A DNA stretch of 64,000 nt from Meridianimarinicoccus sp. MJW13 (GCF_014901205.1 NZ_JACNMU010000007.1:124001-188000); one strand, 5' to 3'. Shown: positions 45,017 to 54,594, numbered from the stretch's first letter. Notes: generated from the letters alone by a model not told the origin. Translations and numbers: made by a program.

Positions 45017-45601
45017 ATGCCCCGCCTGCTGACCACCCTTGCGCTGCTTCTTGGCCTTGCCGCCGGGACCACCACCGCCGCAGAACTGGGCGACGACGGG
45101 CTGCACAAGACCGACTGGATGCGCGACACCTTCAAGGATCTGCGCGAGGATCTGGACGAGGCCAACGCCGAAGGCAAACGCCTGGCCCTGATCTTCGAAC
45201 AGCGCGGCTGCATCTATTGCACCAAGATGCACACCGAGGTGTTCCCGCGTCCGGAAATCGCCGAATTCATTTCTCAGAATTATTTCGTGTTGCAACTGAA
45301 CCTGCACGGCGATCTTGAGGTCACCGACTTCGACGGCGAGGTTCTGAGCGAAAAGCAGATGGCCCGAAAATGGGGCCTGCTGTTCACCCCGACGATTCTG
45401 TTTTTGCCCGAGGACGTGCCCGAAGGACTGTCGGCACAGCAGGCCGCCGTCGCGATCATGCCGGGGGCTTTCGAGGCGGCGACCACGCTCGACCTCCTGG
45501 TCTGGGTGCACGAGAACCGCTATGACACTACCGATGGAGAAGATTTCCAGCGGTATCACGCCCGCAGGATCGAAGAAAGAAAGTCCACCAAGGCGCCCTA
45601 G
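45017..45601 (+). CDS. soxW: SoxW, periplasmic thioredoxin
   Basis: A 194-residue protein with a signal peptide (LLTTLALLLGLAAGTTTAA) and thioredoxin active site EQRGCIYCTKMH (Cys65/Cys68). It takes electrons from SoxV and reduces partner disulfides in the periplasm. GAGGAGG precedes the ATG at 45017. The longer open frame upstream overlaps soxV and is not used. Confidence 0.9.
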   Translation: MPRLLTTLALLLGLAAGTTTAAELGDDGLHKTDWMRDTFKDLREDLDEANAEGKRLALIFEQRGCIYCTKMHTEVFPRPEIAEFISQNYFVLQLNLHGDLEVTDFDGEVLSEKQMARKWGLLFTPTILFLPEDVPEGLSAQQAAVAIMPGAFEAATTLDLLVWVHENRYDTTDGEDFQRYHARRIEERKSTKAP

Positions 45602-45664
45602 TCAGGCTCATAATCCTGCACAAAGCGACGCACCGGAATTTTAATCTTGCGCTAGGGTAAATCA

Positions 45665-45686
45665 ATAACATACATCTGAATGTGAT
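45665..45686. promoter_or_regulatory. Inverted repeat upstream of soxX
   Basis: ATAACAT (45665-45671) and ATGTGAT (45680-45686) are inverted with one mismatch and an 8-bp spacer. They lie in an AT-rich island 35 bp before soxX, where a second sox promoter could be. The binding protein is unknown. Confidence 0.4.
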
Positions 45687-45720
45687 AACGCCAGTTCCAG
45701 CTTCGACTTTGGGAGGAGAC

Positions 45721-46200
45721 ATGAAGCCATTTGCGACCACGGCGGTAGCGGCAACGCTTGCGGCAGGGGCAGCCCTAGCCAGCGAAACCGCACCGGGAGA
45801 TGTCGTCTTTGACGAATACGGGGCGGTAGAGGTCTCCTTGACCGGCGCGGCCGGTGATCCTCAACGCGGCGCCGAGATCATCACCGCCCGATCCAAGGGC
45901 AATTGCATCGCCTGCCACGAAGTCACCGCGCTGAAGGATGCGCCCTTCCACGGCGAGGTCGGCCCCATTCTGGACGGCGCGGGATCGCGCTGGACCGAGG
46001 CTGAATTGCGCGGTCTGGTGGCCAATTCGAAGATGACCTTCGATGGCACCGTGATGCCGGCCTTCTACAAGACCACCGGCTTCATCCGCCCCGGCGATGC
46101 CTATACCGGCAAAGCGGCTCCGGCCGACCTGCCACCGATCCTGACCGCTCAGGAAATCGAAGATGTGGTCGCCTACCTTGCAACGCTCAAGGATGAGTGA
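45721..46200 (+). CDS. soxX: SoxX, monoheme c-type cytochrome
   Basis: SoxX pairs with SoxA to attach thiosulfate to the SoxY cysteine. The heme site is CIACH (Cys62, Cys65, His66) after a signal peptide ending near ALAS. A later methionine (MPAFYK) is a likely sixth ligand. GGGAGGAG precedes the ATG at 45721. Length is 159 residues. Confidence 0.95.
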   Translation: MKPFATTAVAATLAAGAALASETAPGDVVFDEYGAVEVSLTGAAGDPQRGAEIITARSKGNCIACHEVTALKDAPFHGEVGPILDGAGSRWTEAELRGLVANSKMTFDGTVMPAFYKTTGFIRPGDAYTGKAAPADLPPILTAQEIEDVVAYLATLKDE

Positions 46201-46231
46201 TCCCAGACCTTTCCCATTCAAGGAGAATGCC

Positions 46232-46648
46232 ATGTCCCTGACACGACGCGACACGCTTGCGCTCGGCATTGGCGCGGTCAGCCTGGCCGCGCTGCCGTTG
46301 CGGGCCAATGCCGCCGTTGACGACGCCATCGCCGCCTTTACCGGCGGGGCCGCCGTTTCCGACGGCGGTGTCGATCTGAACGCCCCCGAAATTGCCGAGA
46401 ACGGCAACACCGTGCCGATCGAAGTCGGCGCTGACGGGGCCGCGGCGATCATGTTGCTGGCCGCGGGCAACCCGACGCCTTCGGTCGCCACCTTCAATTT
46501 CGGCAAGCTCGCCGGTGCCGGGTCGGCCTCGACCCGCATCCGCCTTGCCGGCACCCAGGATGTCATCGCCATCGCCCGGATGGAAGACGGCAGCTTCAAG
46601 CGGGCGCAAGCCAACGTCAAAGTCACCATCGGCGGCTGCGGCGGCTAA
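46232..46648 (+). CDS. soxY: SoxY, sulfur carrier subunit
   Basis: SoxY holds the sulfur intermediates on the cysteine of its C-terminal swinging arm GGCGG, which is present. The N-terminus has a Tat signal (TRRDTLALGIG). AAGGAG lies upstream of the ATG at 46232, which is preferred over a longer frame. Length is 138 residues. It forms the carrier with SoxZ, whose gene starts 17 bp after. Confidence 0.97.
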   Translation: MSLTRRDTLALGIGAVSLAALPLRANAAVDDAIAAFTGGAAVSDGGVDLNAPEIAENGNTVPIEVGADGAAAIMLLAAGNPTPSVATFNFGKLAGAGSASTRIRLAGTQDVIAIARMEDGSFKRAQANVKVTIGGCGG

Positions 46649-46665
46649 GACAGGAGAACCAAGAA

Positions 46666-46992
46666 ATGGCATCTGGTGTAAAACCCCGCGTCAAGGTCCC
46701 GAAGACCGCCTCGGCTGGCGACACGATCACGATCAAGACCCTGATCAGTCACCCCATGGAAAGCGGTCAGCGCAAGGACAGCGACGGCAACCTTGTCCCG
46801 CGTTCGATCATCAATCGCTTCACCTGCGACTTCAACGGCGAGAACGTCATCGACGTGACGCTGGAGCCGTCGATCTCGACGAACCCCTACCTGCAATTCG
46901 AGGCCGTGGTGCCCGAAGCCGGGGAGTTCAAGTTCACGTGGTACGACGATGACGGCTCGGTCTACGAAGAAGCCAAGCCGATCACCGTCTGA
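46666..46992 (+). CDS. soxZ: SoxZ, sulfur carrier subunit
   Basis: SoxZ (108 aa) is an immunoglobulin-like beta-sandwich partner of SoxY. Family segments are KPRVKVPKTASAGDTITIKTLISHPMESGQRKD and the ending FKFTWYDDDGSVYEEAKPITV. It has no signal peptide of its own and is co-exported with SoxY by the Tat system. Confidence 0.97.
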   Translation: MASGVKPRVKVPKTASAGDTITIKTLISHPMESGQRKDSDGNLVPRSIINRFTCDFNGENVIDVTLEPSISTNPYLQFEAVVPEAGEFKFTWYDDDGSVYEEAKPITV

Positions 46993-47021
46993 ACCGGCAG
47001 CAGGAAATAGGGAGGAACGCG

Positions 47022-47882
47022 ATGGCTCTGGCCACATCAACAAAGATCGCCCTGGGCCTGGCCCTGGCAGGCGGCGTCGCCGCCGGCACGACGGCCTGGG
47101 CGGACGAGGATGACATCCTGGTCATCAACGGCGAGACCGAGATCATCACCAAGACCGACGCCCCGGCACATGTCGAGGGGCTCGACACCATCCGGTCGGG
47201 CTGGACCTTCCGCACCGTGGAAACCCAGTCCTTGCAGATGGATGATTTCGACAACCCGGCGATGATCTTCGTCGATCAGGGCATCGACAGCTGGAACGCC
47301 GCGGATGGCGCCGCCGGCAAATCCTGTGCCGATTGCCACGAAGACCCCGAATCCATGACCGGCCTGCGCACCAAGCTGCCCAAGTGGAACGAGGCCGCCG
47401 GCGAAGTCTGGACCATGGAGATGTACATCAACGCCTGCCGGACAGAGCGCATGGAGGCGGAGCCCTGGGGATGGAAATCCCAGCCGATGCTGAACATGAC
47501 AGCCCTGATCGGCAACCAGTCGCGCGGCCTGCCCATGGCGGTCGAGATCGACGGCCCGGCCCAGGCAACCTGGGAACAGGGCAAAGAGATGTATTACACC
47601 CGTTATGGCCAGCTGGAGCTGTCCTGCGCGAATTGTCATGAAGACAATTATGACAACTACATCCGCGCCGATCACCTGAGCCAGGGCCAGACCAACGGCT
47701 TCCCGGTTTACCGCCTGAAACAGGCCAACCTGATCGCGGCGCACAACCGCTTCAAGGGCTGCATCCGCGACACCCGCGCCGAGACCTATTCGGAAGGCTC
47801 GCCGGAATTCGTGGCGCTGGAACTTTATGTCGCCTCGCGCGGCAACGGGCTTTCGGTCGAAACCCCCGCGGTTCGCAACTGA
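47022..47882 (+). CDS. soxA: SoxA, diheme c-type cytochrome
   Basis: SoxA with SoxX links thiosulfate to SoxY oxidatively. There are two CXXCH sites, Cys102-Cys105-His106 (SCADCHED) and Cys202-Cys205-His206 (SCANCHED), so this is a diheme SoxA. Cys247 in FKGCIRDTR is the expected cysteine-persulfide heme ligand. A signal peptide precedes the mature chain (ALAGGVAAGTTAWAD). Length is 286 residues. Confidence 0.96.
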   Translation: MALATSTKIALGLALAGGVAAGTTAWADEDDILVINGETEIITKTDAPAHVEGLDTIRSGWTFRTVETQSLQMDDFDNPAMIFVDQGIDSWNAADGAAGKSCADCHEDPESMTGLRTKLPKWNEAAGEVWTMEMYINACRTERMEAEPWGWKSQPMLNMTALIGNQSRGLPMAVEIDGPAQATWEQGKEMYYTRYGQLELSCANCHEDNYDNYIRADHLSQGQTNGFPVYRLKQANLIAAHNRFKGCIRDTRAETYSEGSPEFVALELYVASRGNGLSVETPAVRN

Positions 47883-47911
47883 TCTGAAAAACGGGCCGCG
47901 TGCCGCTTTCC

Positions 47912-47934
47912 CCCCTTCCGCCCTGCGGGAGGGG
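47912..47934. other. Hairpin between soxA and soxB
   Basis: A 10-bp stem with one T-G wobble and a CCT loop starts 30 bp after the soxA stop. No T-run follows. It may adjust relative expression of soxXYZA and soxB. Confidence 0.5.
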
Positions 47935-47971
47935 ACACCCAAACTTTGTCTGATTTCGGAGTCTCCGCCTC

Positions 47972-49669
47972 ATGATTTCCCGCCGTGATTTCCTTCAGGT
48001 CGGCATGGCCGCCTCGGCCGTGCTGGGCGCTTCCGGCTTCGGCAACTGGGCCCGGCTCGCGGCCCAGCAAAGCCTGACCCAGGACCAGCTTCTTGAATTC
48101 GACACCTTCGGAAACGTGACGCTGATCCATGTCACCGACATCCATGCCCAACTCAAACCGATCTATTTCCGCGAGCCCGAGATCAATCTTGGCGTCGGTG
48201 CGGCGCGCGGACATGTGCCGCACATCACCGGCGCGGACTTTCGCAAGCTTTATGGCATCGAGGATGGCTCACCCTCGGCCTATGCGCTGACCTACAACGA
48301 TTTCGACGTGCTGGCGCGCAGCTATGGCCGGGTCGGCGGGATGGACCGCGTGGCCACCGTGGTCAAGGCGATCCGAAGCGCCCGCCCCGACGCGCTGCTG
48401 CTGGACGGCGGCGACACGTGGCATGGCTCCTACACCTGCTATCAGACCGCGGGCCAGGACATGGTCAACGTGATGAACGCGCTGGCCCCCGACGCCATGA
48501 CCTTCCACTGGGAATTCACCCTGGGGTCCGAGCGCGTGCGCGAACTGGTCGAGGGCCTGCCTTTCGCGGCACTGGGGCAGAACATCTTCGATCAGGAATG
48601 GGACGAGCCGACCGAGGAATTCCCGCCCTACAAGATCTTTGAACGCGGCGGTGCCAAGATCGCTGTCATCGGCCAGGCCTTCCCCTACATGCCCATCGCC
48701 AATCCGCGCTGGATGTTCCCCGAATACTCTTTCGGCATCCGCGAAGACCGGATGCAGGAAATGGTCGACGAAGTGCGCGCGGCCGGGGCCGATCTGGTGG
48801 TGATGCTGTCGCACAATGGCTTCGACGTGGACAAGAAGATGGCCGGCCGCGTGCAGGGCATCGACGTGATCCTGTCGGGCCACACCCATGACGCCCTGCC
48901 CGAACCGGTGCTGGTGGGCGAAACCATCATCGTCGCTTCCGGCTCCAACGGCAAATTTGTCAGCCGCGTCGATCTGGACGTGCGCGATGGCCGGATGATG
49001 GGCTTCCGCCACAAGCTGATCCCGATCTTCTCGGATGTCATCACCCCCGATGCCGAAATGGCCAGCGTGATCGACGCCCAGCGCGCCCCCTTCGAAAGCC
49101 AGTTGTCCGAGGTGCTGGGCCAGACCGACAGCCTGCTGTACCGCCGGGGCAATTTCAACGGCACATGGGACGACCTGATCTGCGACGCCCTGATCGAGGA
49201 ACGCGAGGCCGATATCTCGATGTCGCCCGGCGTGCGCTGGGGGCCGTCGGTGCTGCCCGGTCAGGACATCACCCGCGAGGATCTGTGGAATGTCACCTCG
49301 ATGACCTACGGCAAGGCCTACCGGACCGAGATGACCGGCGAATTCATCCACACCATCCTGGAAGACGTGGGCGACAACCTGTTCAACCCCGACCCCTATT
49401 ACCAGCAGGGCGGCGACATGGTGCGCATCGGCGGCATGGGCTACGCCATCGACATCACCAAGCCGCAGGGCGAACGCATCAGCGACATGACCCTGCTGAA
49501 AACCGGCGAGAAGATCGATCCGGCGAAATCCTATGTGGTGGCCGGCTGGGCCTCGGTCAACGAAGGCACCGAGGGCCCGCAGATCTGGGACGTGGTCGAA
49601 AGCTACATCCGCCGCAAGGGCACCGTCACCGTCACCCCGAACACCAGCGTCAAGGTCAGCGGCGCCTGA
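47972..49669 (+). CDS. soxB: SoxB, thiosulfohydrolase
   Basis: A di-manganese hydrolase that releases sulfate from SoxY-bound thiosulfonate. The Tat signal is RRDFLQVGMAASAV. The 5'-nucleotidase-like metal motifs are LIHVTDIHAQLKP, LLLDGGDTWHGS, MLSHNGFDVD and LSGHTHDALP. The C-terminal substrate domain (WDDLICDALIEE) is present. Length is 565 residues. This gene is a standard marker of thiosulfate oxidation. Confidence 0.98.
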   Translation: MISRRDFLQVGMAASAVLGASGFGNWARLAAQQSLTQDQLLEFDTFGNVTLIHVTDIHAQLKPIYFREPEINLGVGAARGHVPHITGADFRKLYGIEDGSPSAYALTYNDFDVLARSYGRVGGMDRVATVVKAIRSARPDALLLDGGDTWHGSYTCYQTAGQDMVNVMNALAPDAMTFHWEFTLGSERVRELVEGLPFAALGQNIFDQEWDEPTEEFPPYKIFERGGAKIAVIGQAFPYMPIANPRWMFPEYSFGIREDRMQEMVDEVRAAGADLVVMLSHNGFDVDKKMAGRVQGIDVILSGHTHDALPEPVLVGETIIVASGSNGKFVSRVDLDVRDGRMMGFRHKLIPIFSDVITPDAEMASVIDAQRAPFESQLSEVLGQTDSLLYRRGNFNGTWDDLICDALIEEREADISMSPGVRWGPSVLPGQDITREDLWNVTSMTYGKAYRTEMTGEFIHTILEDVGDNLFNPDPYYQQGGDMVRIGGMGYAIDITKPQGERISDMTLLKTGEKIDPAKSYVVAGWASVNEGTEGPQIWDVVESYIRRKGTVTVTPNTSVKVSGA

Positions 49670-49715
49670 GCGCCCGGCCCAACGCTGGACAGATCAGCAA
49701 GGAGGACCCTCTCCC

Positions 49716-50987
49716 ATGACCGACAAGACCAAGGACCCCGGAACCTCCCGCCGGCAGTTTCTGGGCGGCGCCCTGGCCGCCGGGGGTGCCGTTGCGGGCG
49801 CGTCGATGGCGCGCGGCGCCACGCCAGACCCGCTGATCACCGAGGTGCAGGAATGGGCCTCGGGGTTGGGCGACGGGGTGGATGCCACGCCCTACGGCCT
49901 GCCGATCCAGTACGAAAGCGACGTGATCCGCCGCAACGTGGAATGGCTGACCGCCGACACCATCAGCTCGATCAACTTCACTCCGATCCACGCGCTGGAC
50001 GGCACCATCACCCCGCAGGGCTGCGCGTTCGAGCGTCATCATTCGGGCGCGATCGAGCTGCGCAAGGAAGACTACCGGCTGATGATCAACGGGCTGGTCG
50101 ATACGCCGCTGGTCTTCACCTATGCCGATCTTGAACGCTTTCCCCGCGAACAGCGCACCTTCTTTCTGGAGTGCGCCGCCAACACCGGGATGGAATGGGC
50201 CGGCGCGCAACTCAACGGCGCGCAGTTCACCCACGGCATGATCCACAACATGGAATACACCGGCGTCTCGCTTCGCACCTTGCTGAACGAAGCGGGCATC
50301 CAGCCCGAGGGCACATGGCTGTATGTCGAAGGGGCCGACGCGTCCTCCAACGGCCGCTCGATCCCGATGGAAAAGGCGCTGGACGATTGCATGATCGCCT
50401 TCAAGGCCAATGGCGAGGCCCTGCGCAAGGAGCATGGCTATCCCGTGCGCCTGATCGTGCCCGGCTGGGAAGGCAACATGTGGGTGAAATGGCTGCGCCG
50501 CATGGAAGTTGCCGACGCGCCCGTGGAAAGCCGCGAGGAAACCTCGAAATACACCGACACGCTGGCCGATGGCACCTCGCGCAAGTGGACCTGGGTGATG
50601 GACGCCAAGTCGGTGGTCACCTCCCCCAGTCCGCAGTCTCCGATCACCCACGGCCCCGGCCCGCTGGTCATCACCGGTCTGGCCTGGTCCGGGCGCGGCG
50701 CGATCACCCGCGTCGATGTTTCCCGCGATGGCGGCGTCACCTGGGAAACCGCGCGGCTGGCCGAAGACGGCAAGCCCATGGCGCTGACCCGCTTTTACCT
50801 CGACGTGGACTGGCAAGGCGAAGAAATGCTGCTGCAATCGCGCGCCATGGACAGCACCGGCTATGTCCAGCCCACCAAGGCGCAACTGCGCGAGGTGCGC
50901 GGGCTGAACTCGATCTACCACAACAACTGCATCCAGACCTGGCACGTAAATGCGAACGGAGAGGCGGAAAATGTCGAAGTCTCGTAA
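49716..50987 (+). CDS. soxC: SoxC, sulfane dehydrogenase molybdoprotein
   Basis: SoxC is the molybdenum subunit of SoxCD, which oxidises the sulfane sulfur left on SoxY. It has a Tat signal (SRRQFLGGALAAGGAVAGAS) and the molybdenum cysteine Cys153 in FFLECAANTG. GWEGNMWVKWLRRMEVAD and a dimerisation domain follow. GGAGG lies 9 nt before the ATG at 49716. Its 3' end overlaps the soxD start. The presence of SoxCD implies complete oxidation to sulfate without stored sulfur globules. Confidence 0.96.
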   Translation: MTDKTKDPGTSRRQFLGGALAAGGAVAGASMARGATPDPLITEVQEWASGLGDGVDATPYGLPIQYESDVIRRNVEWLTADTISSINFTPIHALDGTITPQGCAFERHHSGAIELRKEDYRLMINGLVDTPLVFTYADLERFPREQRTFFLECAANTGMEWAGAQLNGAQFTHGMIHNMEYTGVSLRTLLNEAGIQPEGTWLYVEGADASSNGRSIPMEKALDDCMIAFKANGEALRKEHGYPVRLIVPGWEGNMWVKWLRRMEVADAPVESREETSKYTDTLADGTSRKWTWVMDAKSVVTSPSPQSPITHGPGPLVITGLAWSGRGAITRVDVSRDGGVTWETARLAEDGKPMALTRFYLDVDWQGEEMLLQSRAMDSTGYVQPTKAQLREVRGLNSIYHNNCIQTWHVNANGEAENVEVS

Positions 50988-52017
50988 TCTGCTGATCGGC
51001 TCTGCCCTGCTTTCCGCAACCCTGACGACCCCGGCGCTGGCCGACAAGCTGGGACTGGGCCGCCCGGCCCTGCCCGAGGAAATCGCCGCCTGGGATCTGG
51101 ACGTGCGCCCCGATGGCACCGGCCTGCCCGACGGCTCGGGCGATGTCTGGACCGGAGAGGAAGTTTTCGCCGACTATTGCGCCGTCTGCCACGGCGACTT
51201 TGCCGAAGGCATCGACAACTGGCCCAAGCTGGCCGGGGGTGCCAACACGCTCGACCACGACGACCCGCTCAAGACCGTCGGTTCCTATTGGCCCTACCTG
51301 TCGACCACATGGGACTATGTGAACCGTTCGATGCCCTTCGGCGCGGCGCAGACCCTGTCGGCGGATGATGTCTATGCCATTGTCGCCTATATCCTGTATT
51401 CCAACGATCTGGTGGACGATGACTTCGTCCTGTCGAAAGACACGTTCTTCGATGTCGAGATGCCCAACGCCGACGGCTTCATCATCGACGACCGCGACAG
51501 CGCCGAAGCGCATTTCTGGACCGAGACCCCCTGCATGGAGGCCTGCAAGGACAGCGTCGAAGTCACCATGCGCGCCATGGTGCTGGATGTGACCCCGGAC
51601 GAAACCGCCGCTGCCGAGGATACGGAAGCCGAGGTCGAAGAGGCTGTCGAGTTGGCCGAAGCCGCCGAGACCCAGGAGCCGGAGGTCATGGCGCCCGATC
51701 CCAAACTGGTCGCCGCCGGCGAGAAGGTGTTCAAGAAGTGCAAGGCCTGCCACCAGGTTGGCGACGGCGCCACCAACCGCGTCGGCCCGGTGCTGACCGG
51801 CATCGTTGGCGGTGCGGCCGGGGCCGTGCCGGACTTCAAGTATTCCAAGCCCCTGCAAGTCGCCGCCGAGGACGGGTTGGTCTGGACCGACGCCGAACTG
51901 GCCGCCTTTCTGGCCGATCCCAAGGGCTACATGAAGGGCACCAAGATGTCCTTTGCCGGGCTGCGCAAGGAAGCCGACATCGACGCGGTGATCGCCTACC
52001 TGCAAGCGGCCCCCTAG
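50971..52017 (+). CDS. soxD: SoxD, diheme c-type cytochrome
   Basis: SoxD takes electrons from SoxC. It has two heme sites, Cys70-Cys73-His74 (YCAVCH) and Cys257-Cys260-His261 (KCKACH). A linker of about 40 residues rich in Glu and Ala separates the domains. Length is 348 residues. The ATG at 50971 (MSKSRNLLIG) gives a good signal peptide and overlaps soxC by 17 bp. An ATG at 50950 is less likely. Confidence 0.94.
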   Translation: MSKSRNLLIGSALLSATLTTPALADKLGLGRPALPEEIAAWDLDVRPDGTGLPDGSGDVWTGEEVFADYCAVCHGDFAEGIDNWPKLAGGANTLDHDDPLKTVGSYWPYLSTTWDYVNRSMPFGAAQTLSADDVYAIVAYILYSNDLVDDDFVLSKDTFFDVEMPNADGFIIDDRDSAEAHFWTETPCMEACKDSVEVTMRAMVLDVTPDETAAAEDTEAEVEEAVELAEAAETQEPEVMAPDPKLVAAGEKVFKKCKACHQVGDGATNRVGPVLTGIVGGAAGAVPDFKYSKPLQVAAEDGLVWTDAELAAFLADPKGYMKGTKMSFAGLRKEADIDAVIAYLQAAP

Positions 52018-52021
52018 GCCG

Positions 52022-52729
52022 ATGGCGCGGCTCTGCCTGTTGCTGGGTTTCACCCTGGGCCTGCTGGCTCCGGGCGCCCATGCCGCCGGTCAGATCGGCG
52101 ACGCCTCCCGCGGCCAGACGCTGTTCTCCCAGTGCAGCGGCTGCCATCAGGTCGGTGCCGGGGCGATCAACCGCGTCGGCCCCCATCTGAACAACATCTA
52201 TGGCCGTCCTGCCGCCGGGCTGGACGGCTTTGCCTATTCCAAAAGCATGGTGCGCGCCGGGGCCGACGGGCTGGTCTGGCATCTCGACACCATCGATGCC
52301 TATCTGGAAAACCCCCGCGCGCTGGTCAGCCGCACCCGGATGAGCTTTCGCGGCTTTTCCGATCCCCAGGACCGGGCCGACGTGATGGCCTACCTGCGCC
52401 GCTTTACCGCCAGCCCGCAGGACATCCCCGAGGCCGAACCGACCGCCCGCGCCGATTTGCCCGATCTCGATCCGGCGATCCTGGCGATCGAGGGCGACCC
52501 GGACTACGGTGCCTATCTGTCCAGCGAATGCAGCACCTGCCATCAGCGCGACGGCGGCGACGCCGGCATCCCGGCGATCACGCTCTGGCCCGAAGAGGAC
52601 TTCGTGGTCGCCATGCACGCCTACAAGCAGAAGCTGCGCCCGCACCCGGTGATGCAGATGATGGCCGGACGGCTGTCGGATGAAGAGATCGCCGCGCTGG
52701 CCGCCTATTTCGCCCGGCTGGAGGAGTGA
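52022..52729 (+). CDS. soxE: SoxE, diheme c-type cytochrome
   Basis: A secreted cytochrome c of 235 residues with a signal peptide (LCLLLGFTLGLLAPGAHAA). Heme sites are Cys38-Cys41-His42 (CSGCH) and Cys170-Cys173-His174 (CSTCH). It is the expected partner of the flavoprotein SoxF. It starts 4 bp after soxD. Confidence 0.9.
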   Translation: MARLCLLLGFTLGLLAPGAHAAGQIGDASRGQTLFSQCSGCHQVGAGAINRVGPHLNNIYGRPAAGLDGFAYSKSMVRAGADGLVWHLDTIDAYLENPRALVSRTRMSFRGFSDPQDRADVMAYLRRFTASPQDIPEAEPTARADLPDLDPAILAIEGDPDYGAYLSSECSTCHQRDGGDAGIPAITLWPEEDFVVAMHAYKQKLRPHPVMQMMAGRLSDEEIAALAAYFARLEE

Positions 52730-52760
52730 CCGGCCCCATTCCCGCAAGGAGGAGACCCCG

Positions 52761-54029
52761 ATGACCCTGAACAGACGCCATTTCCTGGCCGCGACCGCCG
52801 CGGCCACCGCAACCGCCAGCCTGTCCGCGCCGATGCTGCGCGCCCAGGGCAAGCCACGCGTGGTGGTGATCGGCGGCGGCGCCGGCGGGGCCACCGCCGC
52901 GCGCTATATCGCCAAGGACAGCCAGGGCGCCATCGACGTGACGCTGGTCGAACCCTCGCGCACCTATTTCACCTGCTTCTTCTCGAACCTCTACATGGCC
53001 GGGTTCACCGGGCTTGAGGACATCGCCCATACCTATGGCGGGCTGGCTGTGGGGGGGGTCAACGTGGTCCACGACTGGGCCACCGGCGTCGACCGTGACA
53101 CCCGGATGGTGACACTGGCCAGCGGTGCCGTGCTGCCCTACGACCGGCTGATCCTTTCGCCCGGCATCGACTTTGTCGAGGGTGCGGTGCCCGGCTGGTC
53201 GGTGGCCGCCCAGAATGCCATGCCGCACGCCTACAAGGCCGGGTCGCAAACCCAGCTTCTGAAAGCCCAGATCGCGGCGATGCCCGAAGGCGGCACCTTT
53301 GCGATGATCGCCCCGCCCAACCCCTACCGCTGCCCCCCCGGCCCTTACGAACGGGTGTCGATGGTCGCCCATGTGCTGTCGCAGTCCAATCCCACCGCGA
53401 AAATCCTGATCGTCGATCCCAAGGAGAACTTCTCGAAACAGGGGCTGTTCGAGGAAGGCTGGGAACATCACTACCCCGGCATGATCTCGCGAATCGGCCC
53501 CGATTTCGGCGGCGACGTGGTCGAGGTGCGCCCCGACAGCATGGAGATCGTCATCGACGGCGAGGTCGAGAAGGTCGATGTGGCCAATGTCATCCCCGCC
53601 CAGAAGGCCGGCCGCATCGCGGAACTGGCCGGGATCACCAATGACGCCGGCTGGGCGCCGGTGATCCCCGCCACCATGCAAAGCCGGATGGACGAGAACA
53701 TTCACGTCCTGGGCGATGCCAGCCAGCAGGGCGACATGCCGAAATCGGGCTTTTCCGCCAACAGCCAGGCCAAGGTCGCAGCCATGGCCGTGCGCGGGGC
53801 GCTGACCGGCTCCAAGGTGTTCCCGGCGCGGTTCTCCAACACCTGCTGGTCGCTGATCGCCACCGACGACGGCGTCAAGGTCGGCGCCTCCTATCAGGCC
53901 ACCGATGAGAAAATCGCCAAGGTGGACGGCTTCATCAGCCAGACCGGCGAAGACGCCAACCTGCGCAAGGCCACCTACGAGGAAAGCCTCGGCTGGTACG
54001 CCGGTATCACCGCCGACATGTTCGGCTGA
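52761..54029 (+). CDS. soxF: SoxF, sulfide dehydrogenase flavoprotein
   Basis: SoxF resembles the flavoprotein of flavocytochrome c sulfide dehydrogenase. It has a Tat signal (RRHFLAATAAATATAS), an FAD site VVVIGGGAGGATAARYIA and redox cysteines in YFTCFFSNLY and SNTCWSLIA. AGGAGGAG lies just before the ATG at 52761. Length is 422 residues. It probably oxidises sulfide together with SoxE. Confidence 0.93.
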   Translation: MTLNRRHFLAATAAATATASLSAPMLRAQGKPRVVVIGGGAGGATAARYIAKDSQGAIDVTLVEPSRTYFTCFFSNLYMAGFTGLEDIAHTYGGLAVGGVNVVHDWATGVDRDTRMVTLASGAVLPYDRLILSPGIDFVEGAVPGWSVAAQNAMPHAYKAGSQTQLLKAQIAAMPEGGTFAMIAPPNPYRCPPGPYERVSMVAHVLSQSNPTAKILIVDPKENFSKQGLFEEGWEHHYPGMISRIGPDFGGDVVEVRPDSMEIVIDGEVEKVDVANVIPAQKAGRIAELAGITNDAGWAPVIPATMQSRMDENIHVLGDASQQGDMPKSGFSANSQAKVAAMAVRGALTGSKVFPARFSNTCWSLIATDDGVKVGASYQATDEKIAKVDGFISQTGEDANLRKATYEESLGWYAGITADMFG

Positions 54030-54037
54030 ACGTCCCC

Positions 54038-54062
54038 GCCTTCGGGGTCCGGCCCCGAAGGC
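54038..54062. other. Hairpin between soxF and DUF302
   Basis: GCCTTCGGGG and CCCCGAAGGC form a perfect 10-bp stem with a 5-nt loop, 8 bp after the soxF stop. The following bases are C-rich, so it may be only a partial terminator. Confidence 0.65.
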
Positions 54063-54084
54063 CCCTCTTCAAAGGAAACCCCTC

Positions 54085-54522
54085 ATGCGGTTGACCAAAG
54101 CCCTCGCCCCTCTCGCCCTGCTGGCCGCCCCCCTTGCCGCGCAAGCCGACGGTGTCACCACCTATCCTTTCGACGGCAGTTTCGAAGACGCCACTTTCGC
54201 GGTGGAAACCGCCATCGTCGGCAAGGGGCTGGTGATCGACTATGTCAGCCACGTGGGCGAGATGCTGGCCCGCACCGGCGCCGATGTCGGTTCCGAGGTG
54301 ACGCTGTTCGCGGCGGCGGATGTGTTCCTGTTCTGCTCGGCCGTGACCTCGCGCACGGTGATGGAGGCCGACCCGATGAACATCGCCCATTGCCCCTATG
54401 GCATCTTCGTGGCCGATCGCGACGGCGACGTCGTGATCGGCTACCGCCACTATCCCGACGGCGCCATGCAGGAGGTTCAAAGCCTGCTGGACGACATCGC
54501 GACCGAGGCCGCCGCCTTCTGA
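54085..54522 (+). CDS. Secreted DUF302 protein
   Basis: A 145-residue protein with a signal peptide (LAPLALLAAPLAAQA) and a DUF302 domain (FEDATFAVETAIVGKGLVIDYVSHVGEMLART). Two cysteines, in LFCSAVTS and AHCPYG, could bind a ligand or be oxidised. The ATG at 54085 has AAAGGA upstream. It lies between soxF and the YeeE/YedE gene, and a role in sulfur handling is inferred from position only. Confidence 0.82.
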   Translation: MRLTKALAPLALLAAPLAAQADGVTTYPFDGSFEDATFAVETAIVGKGLVIDYVSHVGEMLARTGADVGSEVTLFAAADVFLFCSAVTSRTVMEADPMNIAHCPYGIFVADRDGDVVIGYRHYPDGAMQEVQSLLDDIATEAAAF

Positions 54523-54594
54523 CCCCGAGGCCTTGACGCATGTCATGGCAAAGGACCGCGGCGGGCCGCAGGCTGGCCGCATCACACCGCAGGG

